NCBI GenBank assembly: GCA_002305765.1
Contig: DBQU01000106.1
Location: forward strand, 1 to 38,884
DNA: 38,884 bases
Source of the DNA: Deltaproteobacteria bacterium UBA1386
Lineage (GTDB): Bacteria > Desulfobacterota > Syntrophorhabdia > Syntrophorhabdales > Syntrophorhabdaceae
Direction: 5' to 3'
Made by a program: the position numbers and the translations under genes
Shown: one piece after another, positions 22,733 through 30,771 of the stretch
Position numbering within the stretch: position 1 is the first letter of the stretch
Layout: every line of letters starts with the position of its first letter
The notes under the pieces: model-generated
What the model saw: the letters and a program-made list of their open reading frames with translations, nothing else
Told to the model about the DNA's origin: nothing
Databases searched by the model: none

Positions 22733-24203
22733 ATTCCTTCCTGGGGGACCGGCCCGGGGGGTGCTTGAGTTCGTTCACCCTGGCTTTGTAGTCGTAGAGC
22801 CCGAGCTCCTTGAGTTTCGACACGCCGACGAAAAAGGTGTCCCGGCTTATACCCAGGCGCTCCGCTATCTCTTTCGGCTCGAGGAGATGGTCGGACGCTC
22901 CGTCTCGGGGATCCAGCTTGGTGAGGTACAGGTAGAGGCGATACTCGGCCGCCGTCAGCTTCGCATTGATAAGCTCGTCGAGCCTCGACGTTATCCCGTC
23001 GATGGCCGCGCGGGGCTGCGAGTAATGCCTCACCTCGGCGGGAACATACTCCGTGCCGATGGTCCCCGCCTCGCACATTATATAGGAACGTTCCAGCACC
23101 GATTCCAGTTGGCGGACGTTACCCGGCCAGGAATACTGCATGAGGCACGCGAGGGCCTCGTCGCTCACAGCCTTCCTGCCCCCGTGAATACCGTCGAGCT
23201 TCTTCAGGAAATGCTCCACGAGAAGAGGTATGTCAGTCCGCCTTTCCCTGAGCGGCGGCAGTGTAAAGGCGATGACATTGAGCCTGTAATAGAGATCTTC
23301 CCTGAACCTTCCTGCCTCGATCTCCTTCTCCAGCTTCTTGTTGGTCGCCGCGATGATGCGCACATCGAGCTTGATCGTCTCTTTTCCGCCGATCCTCCGT
23401 ATCTCCTTCTCCTGAAGGGCCCTCAAGAGCTTCGCCTGTGTGCTCTGGGTGAGGTCTCCTATCTCGTCGAGAAAGAGGGTGCTGCCGTTGGCCTGCTCGA
23501 AGAGCCCTATCTGTCGCGACAGGGCCCCGGTGAATGCGCCTTTCTCGTATCCGAAGAGCTCACTCTCAAGAAGGGACTCCGGTATGGCCGCGCAGTTGAT
23601 GGCGAAAAAGGGTTTCCCCTTCCTGGGGCTGTTATAGTGAATGCTCTTGGCGAAAAGCTCCTTGCCCGTTCCGCTTTCACCGTGGACGAGAACGGTGGAG
23701 TTCGTCGGGGCCACCCTCCTGACGATCTTGTAAAGCTCCTCCATGGCACCGTGCGCGCCGACGATGTTGTCGATGTGAAAGCGGTCCCGCAGCTGGTCCT
23801 TCAGCATGATGTTGTCCTTGAGGAGCTTCACCTGGTTCATGGCATTCGTGATGACGAGGAGAAGTTGGTCCTTCTCGAGGGGCTTCTCGAGGTAGTAGAA
23901 GGCGCCAAGCTTCGTCGCCTCCACTGCCGAGGGTATGGAGCCGAAGGCGGTCATGATGATCACGTGGCAGGTCCTCCCCAGCGCCCTCACCTCCCTCAGC
24001 ACCTCCGTGCCGTCGATGTCGGGGAGCTTGAGGTCCGTGAGAACGACATCGAAACTGCCGTTCTTGAGGATATCAACCGCTTTCTTTCCACACTCGGCGG
24101 CCTCGACGTAGAAACCCTCTTTCGAGAGGATCGTCTTTATGATCCCGCGCTGGTTCCTGTCGTCCTCGACGACAAGGATGGTGCCCTTCGTGTCATCCTT
24201 CAT
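22731..24203 (-). CDS. Sigma-54-dependent response regulator (NtrC family) with winged-helix-like C-terminus
   Basis: The 490-residue protein has a receiver domain with phospho-acceptor D57 (VLTDLKLPDIDG), a AAA+ domain with Walker A GESGTGKE (175-182), the sigma-54 contact loop GAFTGA (222-227) and LFLDEIGDL. The last ~95 residues are unusual: instead of a Fis-type helix-turn-helix there is a segment EPKEIAERLGISRDTFFVGVSKLKELGLY that looks like a winged helix. The gene start overlaps the kinase gene upstream by 11 bp, so they form a two-component pair. It should activate sigma-54 promoters; the nearest candidate, with paired palindromic sites, lies directly downstream of its own stop. Confidence 0.9.
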   Translation of the reverse strand: MKDDTKGTILVVEDDRNQRGIIKTILSKEGFYVEAAECGKKAVDILKNGSFDVVLTDLKLPDIDGTEVLREVRALGRTCHVIIMTAFGSIPSAVEATKLGAFYYLEKPLEKDQLLLVITNAMNQVKLLKDNIMLKDQLRDRFHIDNIVGAHGAMEELYKIVRRVAPTNSTVLVHGESGTGKELFAKSIHYNSPRKGKPFFAINCAAIPESLLESELFGYEKGAFTGALSRQIGLFEQANGSTLFLDEIGDLTQSTQAKLLRALQEKEIRRIGGKETIKLDVRIIAATNKKLEKEIEAGRFREDLYYRLNVIAFTLPPLRERRTDIPLLVEHFLKKLDGIHGGRKAVSDEALACLMQYSWPGNVRQLESVLERSYIMCEAGTIGTEYVPAEVRHYSQPRAAIDGITSRLDELINAKLTAAEYRLYLYLTKLDPRDGASDHLLEPKEIAERLGISRDTFFVGVSKLKELGLYDYKARVNELKHPPGRSPRKE

Positions 24204-25695
24204 GGCGTGGAAGCCTTATGGTCATTGTCGTTCCCTTTCCGATCTCGCTCGCTGCCGATATGGTCCCGCCATGCTCTTCGACGAACCGCTTCGTTATGGC
24301 GAGACCGAGGCCAATGCCCAGTTTTTTTGTAGAGTAATAGGGCTCGAAGATCTTGTCAAGCTCATCCCTCGCGATACCCTCCCCGTCATCGGAGACCGAA
24401 AGGTACGTCACGGAATCCTCCGTCCCGCACTCGATGCGCACCCTTCCGGGCCCCTGTATGGCCTGAACGGCGTTTATCACGAGGTTGATGACGCAGAGCC
24501 GCATGTATTCCCTGTCGCAGTACATTGTGCCGGCGCCGTCGCTGCAGGAAAGCTCGATGTCGATGCCGCTCCGTATCTTGTCCTTCACCATGACGAGCGC
24601 CTCGTCGACAAGGTTCGCCGGGGGCACATCCTCCCTCACGAGCGTGATCGATTTCCCGAGGAAGAGGAAGTTGTGGATGAGCTCGTTCACCCGGTATATC
24701 TCCTTGAGAAGACTGTCGAGAAGCCCGACAAGCTCTTCCTTGTCCGAAATGGGCTCCTCCGTCACCCTTTCCTTGATGTGCCCTATGGAGAGGGTCAGGA
24801 AATTGAGGGGGTTCCGTATCTCGTGGGCGATGCCCGAGGAGAGCTGGCCGATGAGCGAAAGCTGCTCCGATTTCTTCAGCTTCTCTTCCAGTTCCTTGCG
24901 CTCGTCGAGCTTGTCCACCATCTCGTTGAAGCTCGTCACCAGGGTGCCGATCTCATCCTTGCGGTCCGTCTCCCTTATCTTGACAAGCTCTCCCATGGCG
25001 ATCTTCCTGCTTGCCTTGGCGATCCTCTTGATCGGTTCCGTGTATTTCTCAGCTATCACGAGGCACACGATGATGCCGATGGTGAAGGCGAAGATCATGC
25101 TGAGGATCCTCTTGATCTGGTTGCGGTTCTGCAGAAGACGGTAGTCGTCGAGCGCCATGTTGATATGGATGTAGCCGATGTTCTGGCCCTTGATCGCGAC
25201 AGGCATGATGATGTTGTAGAGCCGCTGTGTGCCGCTGCGATGCTCGTCCCCGAGGCGCGCCGTGATCATAAGGTCCTTCTTCCGCGCGGCGGGCTTCTTG
25301 TCCGTCAGTTTCTGGGTGGTGCCGATCTTCTTCGGGTCGGAACTGGCGATGACCTCCGACTTCTCGCTGACGATGGAGATCTCCTTGATCCCCTTCTTGT
25401 TGAGCATATCCACATAGCTCTTGAGCCGGGCCGTGGAATCACCCCGGTATGTCAGCTCCTCGACGCTTATCTGGATGGCCCTGGTGATGTCGTCGATGTT
25501 TTCGCCCACCTTGTCGAGAAGCGCCTCTTCGGCCCTCGTGTAGATGATGGTCAACGAGCCGATGGATATGAGAAGGAGAAACAGAAGGATGAGAAGGAGC
25601 TGCGTCCTCAGCGACAGGCTGCGAAAAACGGATTTCACGAGTGCGTAGACTTTCCCCGCCTTTCCCGTCATGCCGCGCCTGCCGCCCACTTCCAT
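24193..25695 (-). CDS. Membrane sensor histidine kinase, NtrB/ZraS-like
   Basis: The 500-residue protein has two membrane segments (about 32-52 and 196-215) bounding a periplasmic sensor domain of about 140 residues. A HAMP domain (about 216-270) follows, then a HisKA helix with H291 in SSGIAHEIRNPLNF and an HATPase domain (VINLVINAVQAI, DDGEGI, KLGIGLGLAITKRFVEEHGG). The ATG at 25695 is preferred, with AAGGA about 11 nt upstream. It begins within 8 bp of the gltX stop; an ATG at 25671 is a later alternative. Its partner is the overlapping sigma-54 response regulator. The signal is periplasmic but unknown. Sharing a transcript with gltX and the carD cluster is likely. Confidence 0.87.
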   Translation of the reverse strand: MEVGGRRGMTGKAGKVYALVKSVFRSLSLRTQLLLILLFLLLISIGSLTIIYTRAEEALLDKVGENIDDITRAIQISVEELTYRGDSTARLKSYVDMLNKKGIKEISIVSEKSEVIASSDPKKIGTTQKLTDKKPAARKKDLMITARLGDEHRSGTQRLYNIIMPVAIKGQNIGYIHINMALDDYRLLQNRNQIKRILSMIFAFTIGIIVCLVIAEKYTEPIKRIAKASRKIAMGELVKIRETDRKDEIGTLVTSFNEMVDKLDERKELEEKLKKSEQLSLIGQLSSGIAHEIRNPLNFLTLSIGHIKERVTEEPISDKEELVGLLDSLLKEIYRVNELIHNFLFLGKSITLVREDVPPANLVDEALVMVKDKIRSGIDIELSCSDGAGTMYCDREYMRLCVINLVINAVQAIQGPGRVRIECGTEDSVTYLSVSDDGEGIARDELDKIFEPYYSTKKLGIGLGLAITKRFVEEHGGTISAASEIGKGTTMTIRLPRHEG

Positions 25696-25702
25696 GCGCC
25701 CG

Positions 25703-27067
25703 CTATCCTTCGTGTCCGTGCTCGAGGTAGACATCGATGCGACCTGCAATGACCTCCGCGGGAATGAGAGGGAAGACGTCCCGCAGGGGAGGCCCGTCAG
25801 ACCTTCCCGTGATGAGAGCCCTCAGGATCATGAAGAGGTCCCTTTTCTTCAGGCCGGGGGGTGACCCGAGGACGGCGGTGAGCTCGTCGAAGGTCAGACT
25901 GTCCCCGGCCGCGAGGCGGGACCGAACGGTCTTTGCGACCCCTCCGGCCGCGTCCGTCTTCATGAGGTAACGAAGCGCTTCCGGCCTGAACTCCACCCTG
26001 TCGAACATCTCCATGTATTCTCTGAGCTCGGTGAGCGTGGCCGCGTTCTCGCGCACGACGGACACCCTCTCCCTACGGGAGGCATCGATCCCCGCCCTGT
26101 CGGCGAGGTGGGAAAGCGTCATGCGCTTCATATGCTCCCTGTTGAACCAGAGAAGCTTCTCCATATCGAAAATATTGTCCGAACCGGAGACGGAGTCAAG
26201 GGAAAAGGTCCGGACAAGCTCGTCCGGGTCCATCAGCTCCACCGCGACGCTCCGACCCATCGTCGACAGGTAGTTCACAAGCGCCTCGCTCACTATCCCC
26301 ATGGCACGGAAATCCGTAACGCCCGTAGCACCGTGCCTCTTGCTGAGGGGTTTGCGGTCAGGACCTATGAGGAGAGAGTGATGTGCGTACTCCGGCGGCT
26401 TGCCCCCCAGGGCGTTGATGAGGGCTATCTGCTTGGGCGTGTTGGAGATGTGGTCCCCTCCCCGTATGACGTGGGTGATCCCCATGAGCATGTCGTCGAC
26501 GACGACGGCCAGGTTGTACGTCGGGGTACCGTCCCGCCTGAGGATGATGAGGTCGTCCACGTGGCCTCTCGGGAAAGAAAGCTCCCCCCGTATGCCGTCG
26601 CGGAACGTGATCGGCCTCCCGTCCGACCGGAAGCGCAGGGTGAAGGGCCTCCCCTCTTCCGCTAGCCTCAAGGCCTCCCCTGTGGAGAGGTCCCGGCACT
26701 TCCCGTCGTACCTCGGGGGCTCGCCCCGCGCGAGCGACCTCTGCCTCGCCGCGGCAAGCTCTTCTTCGCCGCAGAAACACCGGTACGCGGATCCCTTTTC
26801 AAGAAGGGTCTTCGCGTGGGACGTATAGATGTGGAGGCGCTCTGACTGGCGCAGCGGTCCTTCGTCCCAGGTGATCCCGAGCCAGGCGAGGTCCTCCGTG
26901 ATGGACCTCTCGTAGGCGACATCGGAGCGTTCGACGTCGGTATCCTCCATGCGCAGAACGAAGGACCCCCCGTTCTTCCTTGCAAAGAGCCAGTTGAAGA
27001 GCGCCGTCTTCGCGTTTCCCACATGGAGATGCCCCGTCGGGCTCGGGGCGAACCTTACCCTGACCAT
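25703..27067 (-). CDS. gltX: Glutamyl-tRNA synthetase (first copy)
   Basis: The 454-residue class I synthetase has the HIGH-type motif in FAPSPTGHLHVGNAKTALF and the KMSKS-type motif PLSKRHGATG. It keeps the CxC...YxxxC cysteine pattern (CFC, YDGKC) of the zinc-binding insertion. It charges tRNA-Glu, and in organisms lacking GlnRS also tRNA-Gln. The start at 27067 begins the conserved core at once, with GAGG 7 nt upstream; the frame is open further upstream. It lies between ispF and the histidine kinase gene in a minus-strand operon. A second gltX lies at 30772 in another transcription unit, so the two copies may divide tRNA specificity. Confidence 0.93.
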   Translation of the reverse strand: MVRVRFAPSPTGHLHVGNAKTALFNWLFARKNGGSFVLRMEDTDVERSDVAYERSITEDLAWLGITWDEGPLRQSERLHIYTSHAKTLLEKGSAYRCFCGEEELAAARQRSLARGEPPRYDGKCRDLSTGEALRLAEEGRPFTLRFRSDGRPITFRDGIRGELSFPRGHVDDLIILRRDGTPTYNLAVVVDDMLMGITHVIRGGDHISNTPKQIALINALGGKPPEYAHHSLLIGPDRKPLSKRHGATGVTDFRAMGIVSEALVNYLSTMGRSVAVELMDPDELVRTFSLDSVSGSDNIFDMEKLLWFNREHMKRMTLSHLADRAGIDASRRERVSVVRENAATLTELREYMEMFDRVEFRPEALRYLMKTDAAGGVAKTVRSRLAAGDSLTFDELTAVLGSPPGLKKRDLFMILRALITGRSDGPPLRDVFPLIPAEVIAGRIDVYLEHGHEG

Positions 27068-27109
27068 CTTCGCCTCACATGTCGTGGAAAAGCGGGACAC
27101 ATACCTCTG

Positions 27110-27583
27110 TCAGACCCTGTCCATGAGAACGACGGCATGCGCGGCGATACCTTCGCCCCTGCCGGTCAGCCCGAGACCCTCCGTCGTCTTGCCCTTCAGG
27201 CCCACCATGCCGGCGTCAATGGACAGGAGACCGGCGATCCTCTCCCTCATCGCCTCCCGGTACGGGGCTATCTTCGGCGCCTGTGCCACGACGACGCTGT
27301 CGACGTTGACGACCCGGTAGCCCCGGTCGCGGGCGATCGCGCAGATCCTGGCAAGTATCACGGCGCTGTCGATGCCCTCGATCTCCTTGTCGGTGTCGGG
27401 GAAGTGGACCCCGATATCTCCTTCAGAGAGTGCGCCAAGTATCGCGTCGCTTATGGCGTGGAGGAGGACGTCGCCGTCGGAGTGCCCGAGAAGGCCCTTC
27501 CCGAATGGAACCTCGACACCCCCGAGGACAAGCCGTCTCCCATCCGTCAGCCGATGGACGTCGAACCCTGTCCCTATCCTCAT
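27110..27583 (-). CDS. ispF: 2-C-methyl-D-erythritol 2,4-cyclodiphosphate synthase
   Basis: The 157-residue protein starts RIGTGFDVHRL, with the zinc ligands Asp and His of the DVH motif, and has GHSDGDVLLHAISDAILGA, both hallmarks of IspF. It forms the cyclic diphosphate in the non-mevalonate isoprenoid pathway, usually as a trimer. It overlaps ispD by 4 bp, the usual IspD-IspF coupling; here the two are separate proteins, not a fusion. Confidence 0.95.
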   Translation of the reverse strand: MRIGTGFDVHRLTDGRRLVLGGVEVPFGKGLLGHSDGDVLLHAISDAILGALSEGDIGVHFPDTDKEIEGIDSAVILARICAIARDRGYRVVNVDSVVVAQAPKIAPYREAMRERIAGLLSIDAGMVGLKGKTTEGLGLTGRGEGIAAHAVVLMDRV

Positions 27584-28278
27584 AAGGTCCCTTTGAGCTG
27601 TGAAAGGAGCCCCCTCGCGATGGTCAGGTCTTCGGGTGTGGTGATCTTCATATTGTAGGGGGAACCCTCTATGACCTTCACCTTCTTTCCCAGGTGCTCG
27701 ATGAACGTGGCGTCGTCATATCCGTAGTGTCTTTTCGCCATCCCCTCCCGGTAAGCCTTCATGATGAGGCGGTATTTGAACGTCTGGGGGGTCTGCACGT
27801 GCCAGAGCGAGTCCCGCTCGAGGGTCTTCACGACGAACCCTTCCTTGGAGATGACCTTCACGGTGTCCTTCACGGGCAGGGCCGGTATGACCGCATCGTA
27901 CATTTCCATGAGAAAGATGCCTTTTTCAATGAACGCGGGGGATACGAAAGGCCGCGCGCCGTCATGTATGACGACTATGTCGCAGGGGTGCTCGATGGCC
28001 TCCAGTCCGTTCCTCACCGAGTCCTGCCTGAGCTTGCCGCCCATGACGATCTTCATGATCTTGTTGAACTTGTAGGTCTCCAGTATCTCCTCCTGGATGA
28101 GAGGGAGGTCTTTCTGGTTGACGACAAAATAGATCCCGTCCACGGCCCGGCAGTCTTCAAATATCTGGAGTGTGTGAACGATGATGGGCTTGTTCTCGAT
28201 GAGCAGGAACTGCTTGTTGGTGGCGGCACCCATCCTCTTTCCCGCGCCGCCTGCGAGAATGATTGCGATTGTTCTCAT
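27580..28278 (-). CDS. ispD: 2-C-methyl-D-erythritol 4-phosphate cytidylyltransferase
   Basis: The 232-residue protein has the nucleotidyltransferase loop ILAGGAGKRMGAATNKQF near the N-terminus, with Lys/Arg residues that bind CTP, IVVIHDGARPFVS and a late YDDATFIEHLGKKVKVIEG. It makes CDP-methylerythritol in the non-mevalonate pathway. It starts 7 bp after the PIN-TRAM gene and overlaps ispF, in the order carD, PIN-TRAM, ispD, ispF, an arrangement I recall from many deltaproteobacteria and Firmicutes. Confidence 0.95.
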   Translation of the reverse strand: MRTIAIILAGGAGKRMGAATNKQFLLIENKPIIVHTLQIFEDCRAVDGIYFVVNQKDLPLIQEEILETYKFNKIMKIVMGGKLRQDSVRNGLEAIEHPCDIVVIHDGARPFVSPAFIEKGIFLMEMYDAVIPALPVKDTVKVISKEGFVVKTLERDSLWHVQTPQTFKYRLIMKAYREGMAKRHYGYDDATFIEHLGKKVKVIEGSPYNMKITTPEDLTIARGLLSQLKGTL

Positions 28279-28285
28279 GTCGGTA

Positions 28286-29329
28286 TCACGCCTGTTCTTC
28301 CAATTGATATTCGTCGGGGTAGATGTAATCCTTCCCCGCCTCTCCCTTGAGCCTCGAAAAGATCATGCGCCCCGAGGTCGTCTGCAGGACGCTCGTGACC
28401 ACGACGTCGACGGCCTTGCCCAGGTATTTCCTGGCATCGTCGACCACCACCATCGTCCCGTCGTCGAGGTATCCGATCCCCTGGCCCTGCTCCTTGCCTT
28501 CGCGGAGCACCTTGATGTTCATCTGCTCGCCCGGCAGCAGCGCGGGCCGGAGCGACATGGCAAGCTGGTTCATGTTGAGGACCTCGATGCCTTGCAGCTC
28601 GGCAACCTTGTTGAGGTTGTAATCGTTGGTGACGATCTTCCCTCCCAGCCTTTTCGCGAGGGCTATAAGCTTCGTGTCGACGTCCTTCAGCTTGGGGAAA
28701 TCGTAGTCCACGATCCTGACGGTGAGGAAGGTCTGCTTCTGCAGCCTGTGCAGGACATCGAGTCCCCGGCGGCCGCGCGTCCTTTTCACGGAGTCCTGGT
28801 GGTCGGCGATGTGCTGTATCTCGTAGAGGACGAACTGGGGAATGACGAGGGTCCCCTGCACGAAGCCGGTCTCGCATATGTCCGCTATCCGCCCGTCTAT
28901 GATGGTGCTCGTATCGAGGAGCTTGATGTCCTTGTCCTCTTCCAGACGGTCGAACAGAGGAACCTTGGAGAGGTCGATCGTCTTCGATTTCTCCTTCCCG
29001 AGGACAAACCCGAGGTAGCCCATGATGAAGTAGAAGAGAATGTAAATGGGAAGCGTGATGGGGATGTCCTTGATCAGGGCGAGAAGGAGACGGGAGACGA
29101 AAAGGTTTGCCACGAAAAGGCTCACGACAACCCCGGTGAGACTTCCGAGAATGATCTTCAGGGATATGTCCCGAAGCTTCAGCTCGATCTTCAGTATGGC
29201 ATACCCGAGGATGAGCCCGCACGTCGCCCCGACGAGGCCCCAGACTCCGCTCGAAAGAAGTTCTTTAAGTATGAAATATCCGGTAAGGGTTGTGACGGTC
29301 AGGAGGATTATCTGAATGAATATATCCAA
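28286..29329 (-). CDS. Membrane-anchored PIN-TRAM domain protein (YacL-like)
   Basis: The 347-residue protein has four predicted membrane segments in the first ~115 residues, a PIN nuclease-like domain (about 135-260; KLLDTSTIIDGRI with acidic residues, and GGKIVTNDYNLNKVAEL) and a C-terminal TRAM domain (about 275-340; LPGEQMNIKVLREGKE and MVVVDDARKYLG). PIN domains are typically RNases and TRAM domains bind RNA, so membrane-linked RNA cleavage is inferred. It sits 4 bp after carD and 7 bp before ispD. Confidence 0.9.
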   Translation of the reverse strand: MDIFIQIILLTVTTLTGYFILKELLSSGVWGLVGATCGLILGYAILKIELKLRDISLKIILGSLTGVVVSLFVANLFVSRLLLALIKDIPITLPIYILFYFIMGYLGFVLGKEKSKTIDLSKVPLFDRLEEDKDIKLLDTSTIIDGRIADICETGFVQGTLVIPQFVLYEIQHIADHQDSVKRTRGRRGLDVLHRLQKQTFLTVRIVDYDFPKLKDVDTKLIALAKRLGGKIVTNDYNLNKVAELQGIEVLNMNQLAMSLRPALLPGEQMNIKVLREGKEQGQGIGYLDDGTMVVVDDARKYLGKAVDVVVTSVLQTTSGRMIFSRLKGEAGKDYIYPDEYQLEEQA

Positions 29330-29333
29330 GGAC

Positions 29334-29861
29334 TCAACCCTTGTGGTGATTGGCGGTATTTCCTTTTTGACTGTTGTTGTTGGCCAGGAAGATCTCTTCG
29401 ATCTCCTGCTCCACTATGAGCTCCTCGGTGCCCAGAGACATGGAAAGCTCCTTGGTGATGAGATTGCGCGCCATCTCGAACATCTTTTTTTCGCCAAAGG
29501 AAAGCTCTTTCCAGTACCGGAGGTTGTAGAGCTCTTTCAGGACCGTCGCGACCTCATAGATGGAGCCGCTCTTGATCCTCTCCATGTATTCCTTGTACCG
29601 CCTGTTCCAGGGCGAGTTGTCGTGAACAACGTTCTTGTCCTTGAGAATATCGTAGACCTTGCACACCTCGCAGGCATCGATGACGCTTCTCAAGCCGGCA
29701 TTCTTCGCGCCATCGATAGGTATCATGATGGTCATGTCCGTATCAAGGATGCGGATTATGTAAAATGACTGTTTGGTACCTGAGAACTCTTTTTCTTCGA
29801 TAGACTCGATCCGACCGACACCATGCCCCGGATATACTGCAACCTCTCCTACATCAAACAT
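29334..29861 (-). CDS. carD: CarD family transcriptional regulator
   Basis: The 175-residue protein begins FDVGEVAVYPGHGVGRIESI, the RNA-polymerase-interacting Tudor-like domain of CarD/CdnL. It continues with MTIMIPIDGAKNAGLRSVI and a helical C-terminal domain (about 75-160; NRRYKEYMERIKSGS, ELSFGEKKMFEMA). CarD proteins bind the polymerase beta subunit and stabilise open complexes at promoters. The start at 29861 is chosen because GGAGG lies 5-6 nt upstream; the frame is open for 15 more codons. The last ~10 residues are Asn/His-rich. It is the first gene of the carD operon. Confidence 0.92.
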   Translation of the reverse strand: MFDVGEVAVYPGHGVGRIESIEEKEFSGTKQSFYIIRILDTDMTIMIPIDGAKNAGLRSVIDACEVCKVYDILKDKNVVHDNSPWNRRYKEYMERIKSGSIYEVATVLKELYNLRYWKELSFGEKKMFEMARNLITKELSMSLGTEELIVEQEIEEIFLANNNSQKGNTANHHKG

Positions 29862-29906
29862 TATGCCTCCGAATAGTTTTTCATCGTTTTTCGGCCAGGT
29901 TGCCAT

Positions 29907-29912
29907 ATTGTA
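29907..29912 (-). promoter_or_regulatory. Possible -10 element for the carD operon
   Basis: TACAAT on the minus strand lies in an AT-rich stretch about 46 nt before the carD start. Only a poor -35 match (TTTAAT) is found 17 bp upstream. Confidence 0.35.
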
Positions 29913-30017
29913 GCATAATATTGAGAAAAATTAAATAAGTAATGGTTATTATGTGGTAATCGGCAGGTAATCCAAGGCTTCGCCCCTCTCTCTCGGGAGA
30001 GAAGCGGTAAACGGGGC

Positions 30018-30623
30018 TCAGGACACCTGCTTCTGCCTTTCCAGAAGCTTGAACTTTATGTCGTTGACGATCCTGAGGAGCCCCTTTTCGGAGGCGAGGT
30101 CGAGGGCGGTCTTGTTGTGCTTGTTCATTACGGCCAGGTCTGCGCCCCGGCTGATGAGAAAGTTTATGATGCCGGCGAATTTGCCGTTTATGGCGCACAT
30201 GAGCGGTGTATCGCCGTCGTGGTCCCGGAAATTGAGGTCCGCGCCGTGCTCCACCAGGAGCCTGACGATCTCCAGGTTGCCGCTCTTGCTGGCAAAAGTG
30301 AGGGCCGTGCCGCCATCCCTGTCGGGAACGTTGACGTCGGCCCCACGGGAGACAAGGAGCCTCAGGACGCCCACGTGGTTGTTCCTGCAAGCATACGTCA
30401 GCGGGGTCACACCCTGCGCGTTCCGGGCATTGACGTCCGCCCCGTTGTCGAGAAGAAACCGCGCCGTGTCCGCGAATCCGCGCATCGACGCATACATGAG
30501 AGGAGTGTTGCCGTTCTGATCCGCATTGTTGACATCGGCGCCTTTGCTGATAAACTGGACAACACTCTCGAGGTCGCCCTTTTCGATGACGGTGATCAAT
30601 TCATTTGAGAATCGTTTCTCCAC
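30018..30623 (-). CDS. Ankyrin repeat protein
   Basis: The 201-residue protein consists of about five ankyrin repeats of 33 residues, each with the GADVNxxDxxGxTPLMYA pattern (starts near residues 28, 61, 94, 127 and 160). There is no signal peptide, so it is probably a cytoplasmic protein-binding scaffold. No enzymatic domain is present and the partner is unknown. The start is a GTG at 30623; a TATAAT box lies 7 nt before it, so the mRNA may be leaderless. A GGAGGT upstream is too far (about 17 nt) to act as ribosome binding site. It is divergent from gltX2. Confidence 0.87.
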   Translation of the reverse strand: MEKRFSNELITVIEKGDLESVVQFISKGADVNNADQNGNTPLMYASMRGFADTARFLLDNGADVNARNAQGVTPLTYACRNNHVGVLRLLVSRGADVNVPDRDGGTALTFASKSGNLEIVRLLVEHGADLNFRDHDGDTPLMCAINGKFAGIINFLISRGADLAVMNKHNKTALDLASEKGLLRIVNDIKFKLLERQKQVS

Positions 30624-30630
30624 CTAGATC

Positions 30631-30636
30631 ATTATA
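30631..30636 (-). promoter_or_regulatory. -10 element TATAAT 7 nt before the ankyrin GTG
   Basis: On the minus strand TATAAT is followed by GATCTAG and then the GTG start. No convincing -35 is present: the region 17 bp upstream is a C/T homopolymer run. If active, transcription would start at about the GTG. Confidence 0.4.
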
Positions 30637-30645
30637 TACCACCTC

Positions 30646-30668
30646 CAAAAAAACGGGGGGTTTTTTTG
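30646..30668. repeat. Homopolymer hairpin in divergent promoter region
   Basis: C-A7-C and G-T7-G form a 9-bp stem around a five-G loop between the ankyrin and gltX2 starts. The three adjacent runs (A7, G6, T7) could slip during replication. It is not a convincing terminator for either neighbour. Confidence 0.5.
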
Positions 30669-30712
30669 AGGAGCTGCCAGGGAAGGTGCCGGCGCGTCTT
30701 CTGAAAAATGGA

Positions 30713-30741
30713 TTGATGCCGGGGGATTTTTCCTTTATAAT
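30713..30741 (+). promoter_or_regulatory. Sigma-70 promoter of gltX2-smc
   Basis: TTGATG (30713-30718) and a consensus TATAAT (30736-30741) are 17 bp apart. The expected leader is about 23 nt and includes GGAGGA at 30759-30764, 7 nt before the ATG at 30772. Confidence 0.8.
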
Positions 30742-30771
30742 CACTACAATCTTTATCTGGAGGACACAATA

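Noticed and set aside
22761..24332. A 523-codon plus-strand open frame opposite the sigma-54 regulator
   Set aside because: It is antisense to an unmistakable NtrC-family gene, has low-complexity charged composition and shows no domain. Long mirror frames are usual in GC-rich DNA.
24139..25752. A 537-codon plus-strand open frame opposite the histidine kinase
   Set aside because: It mirrors a gene with full HAMP, HisKA and HATPase motifs; its translation is His/Asp/Val-rich without domains.
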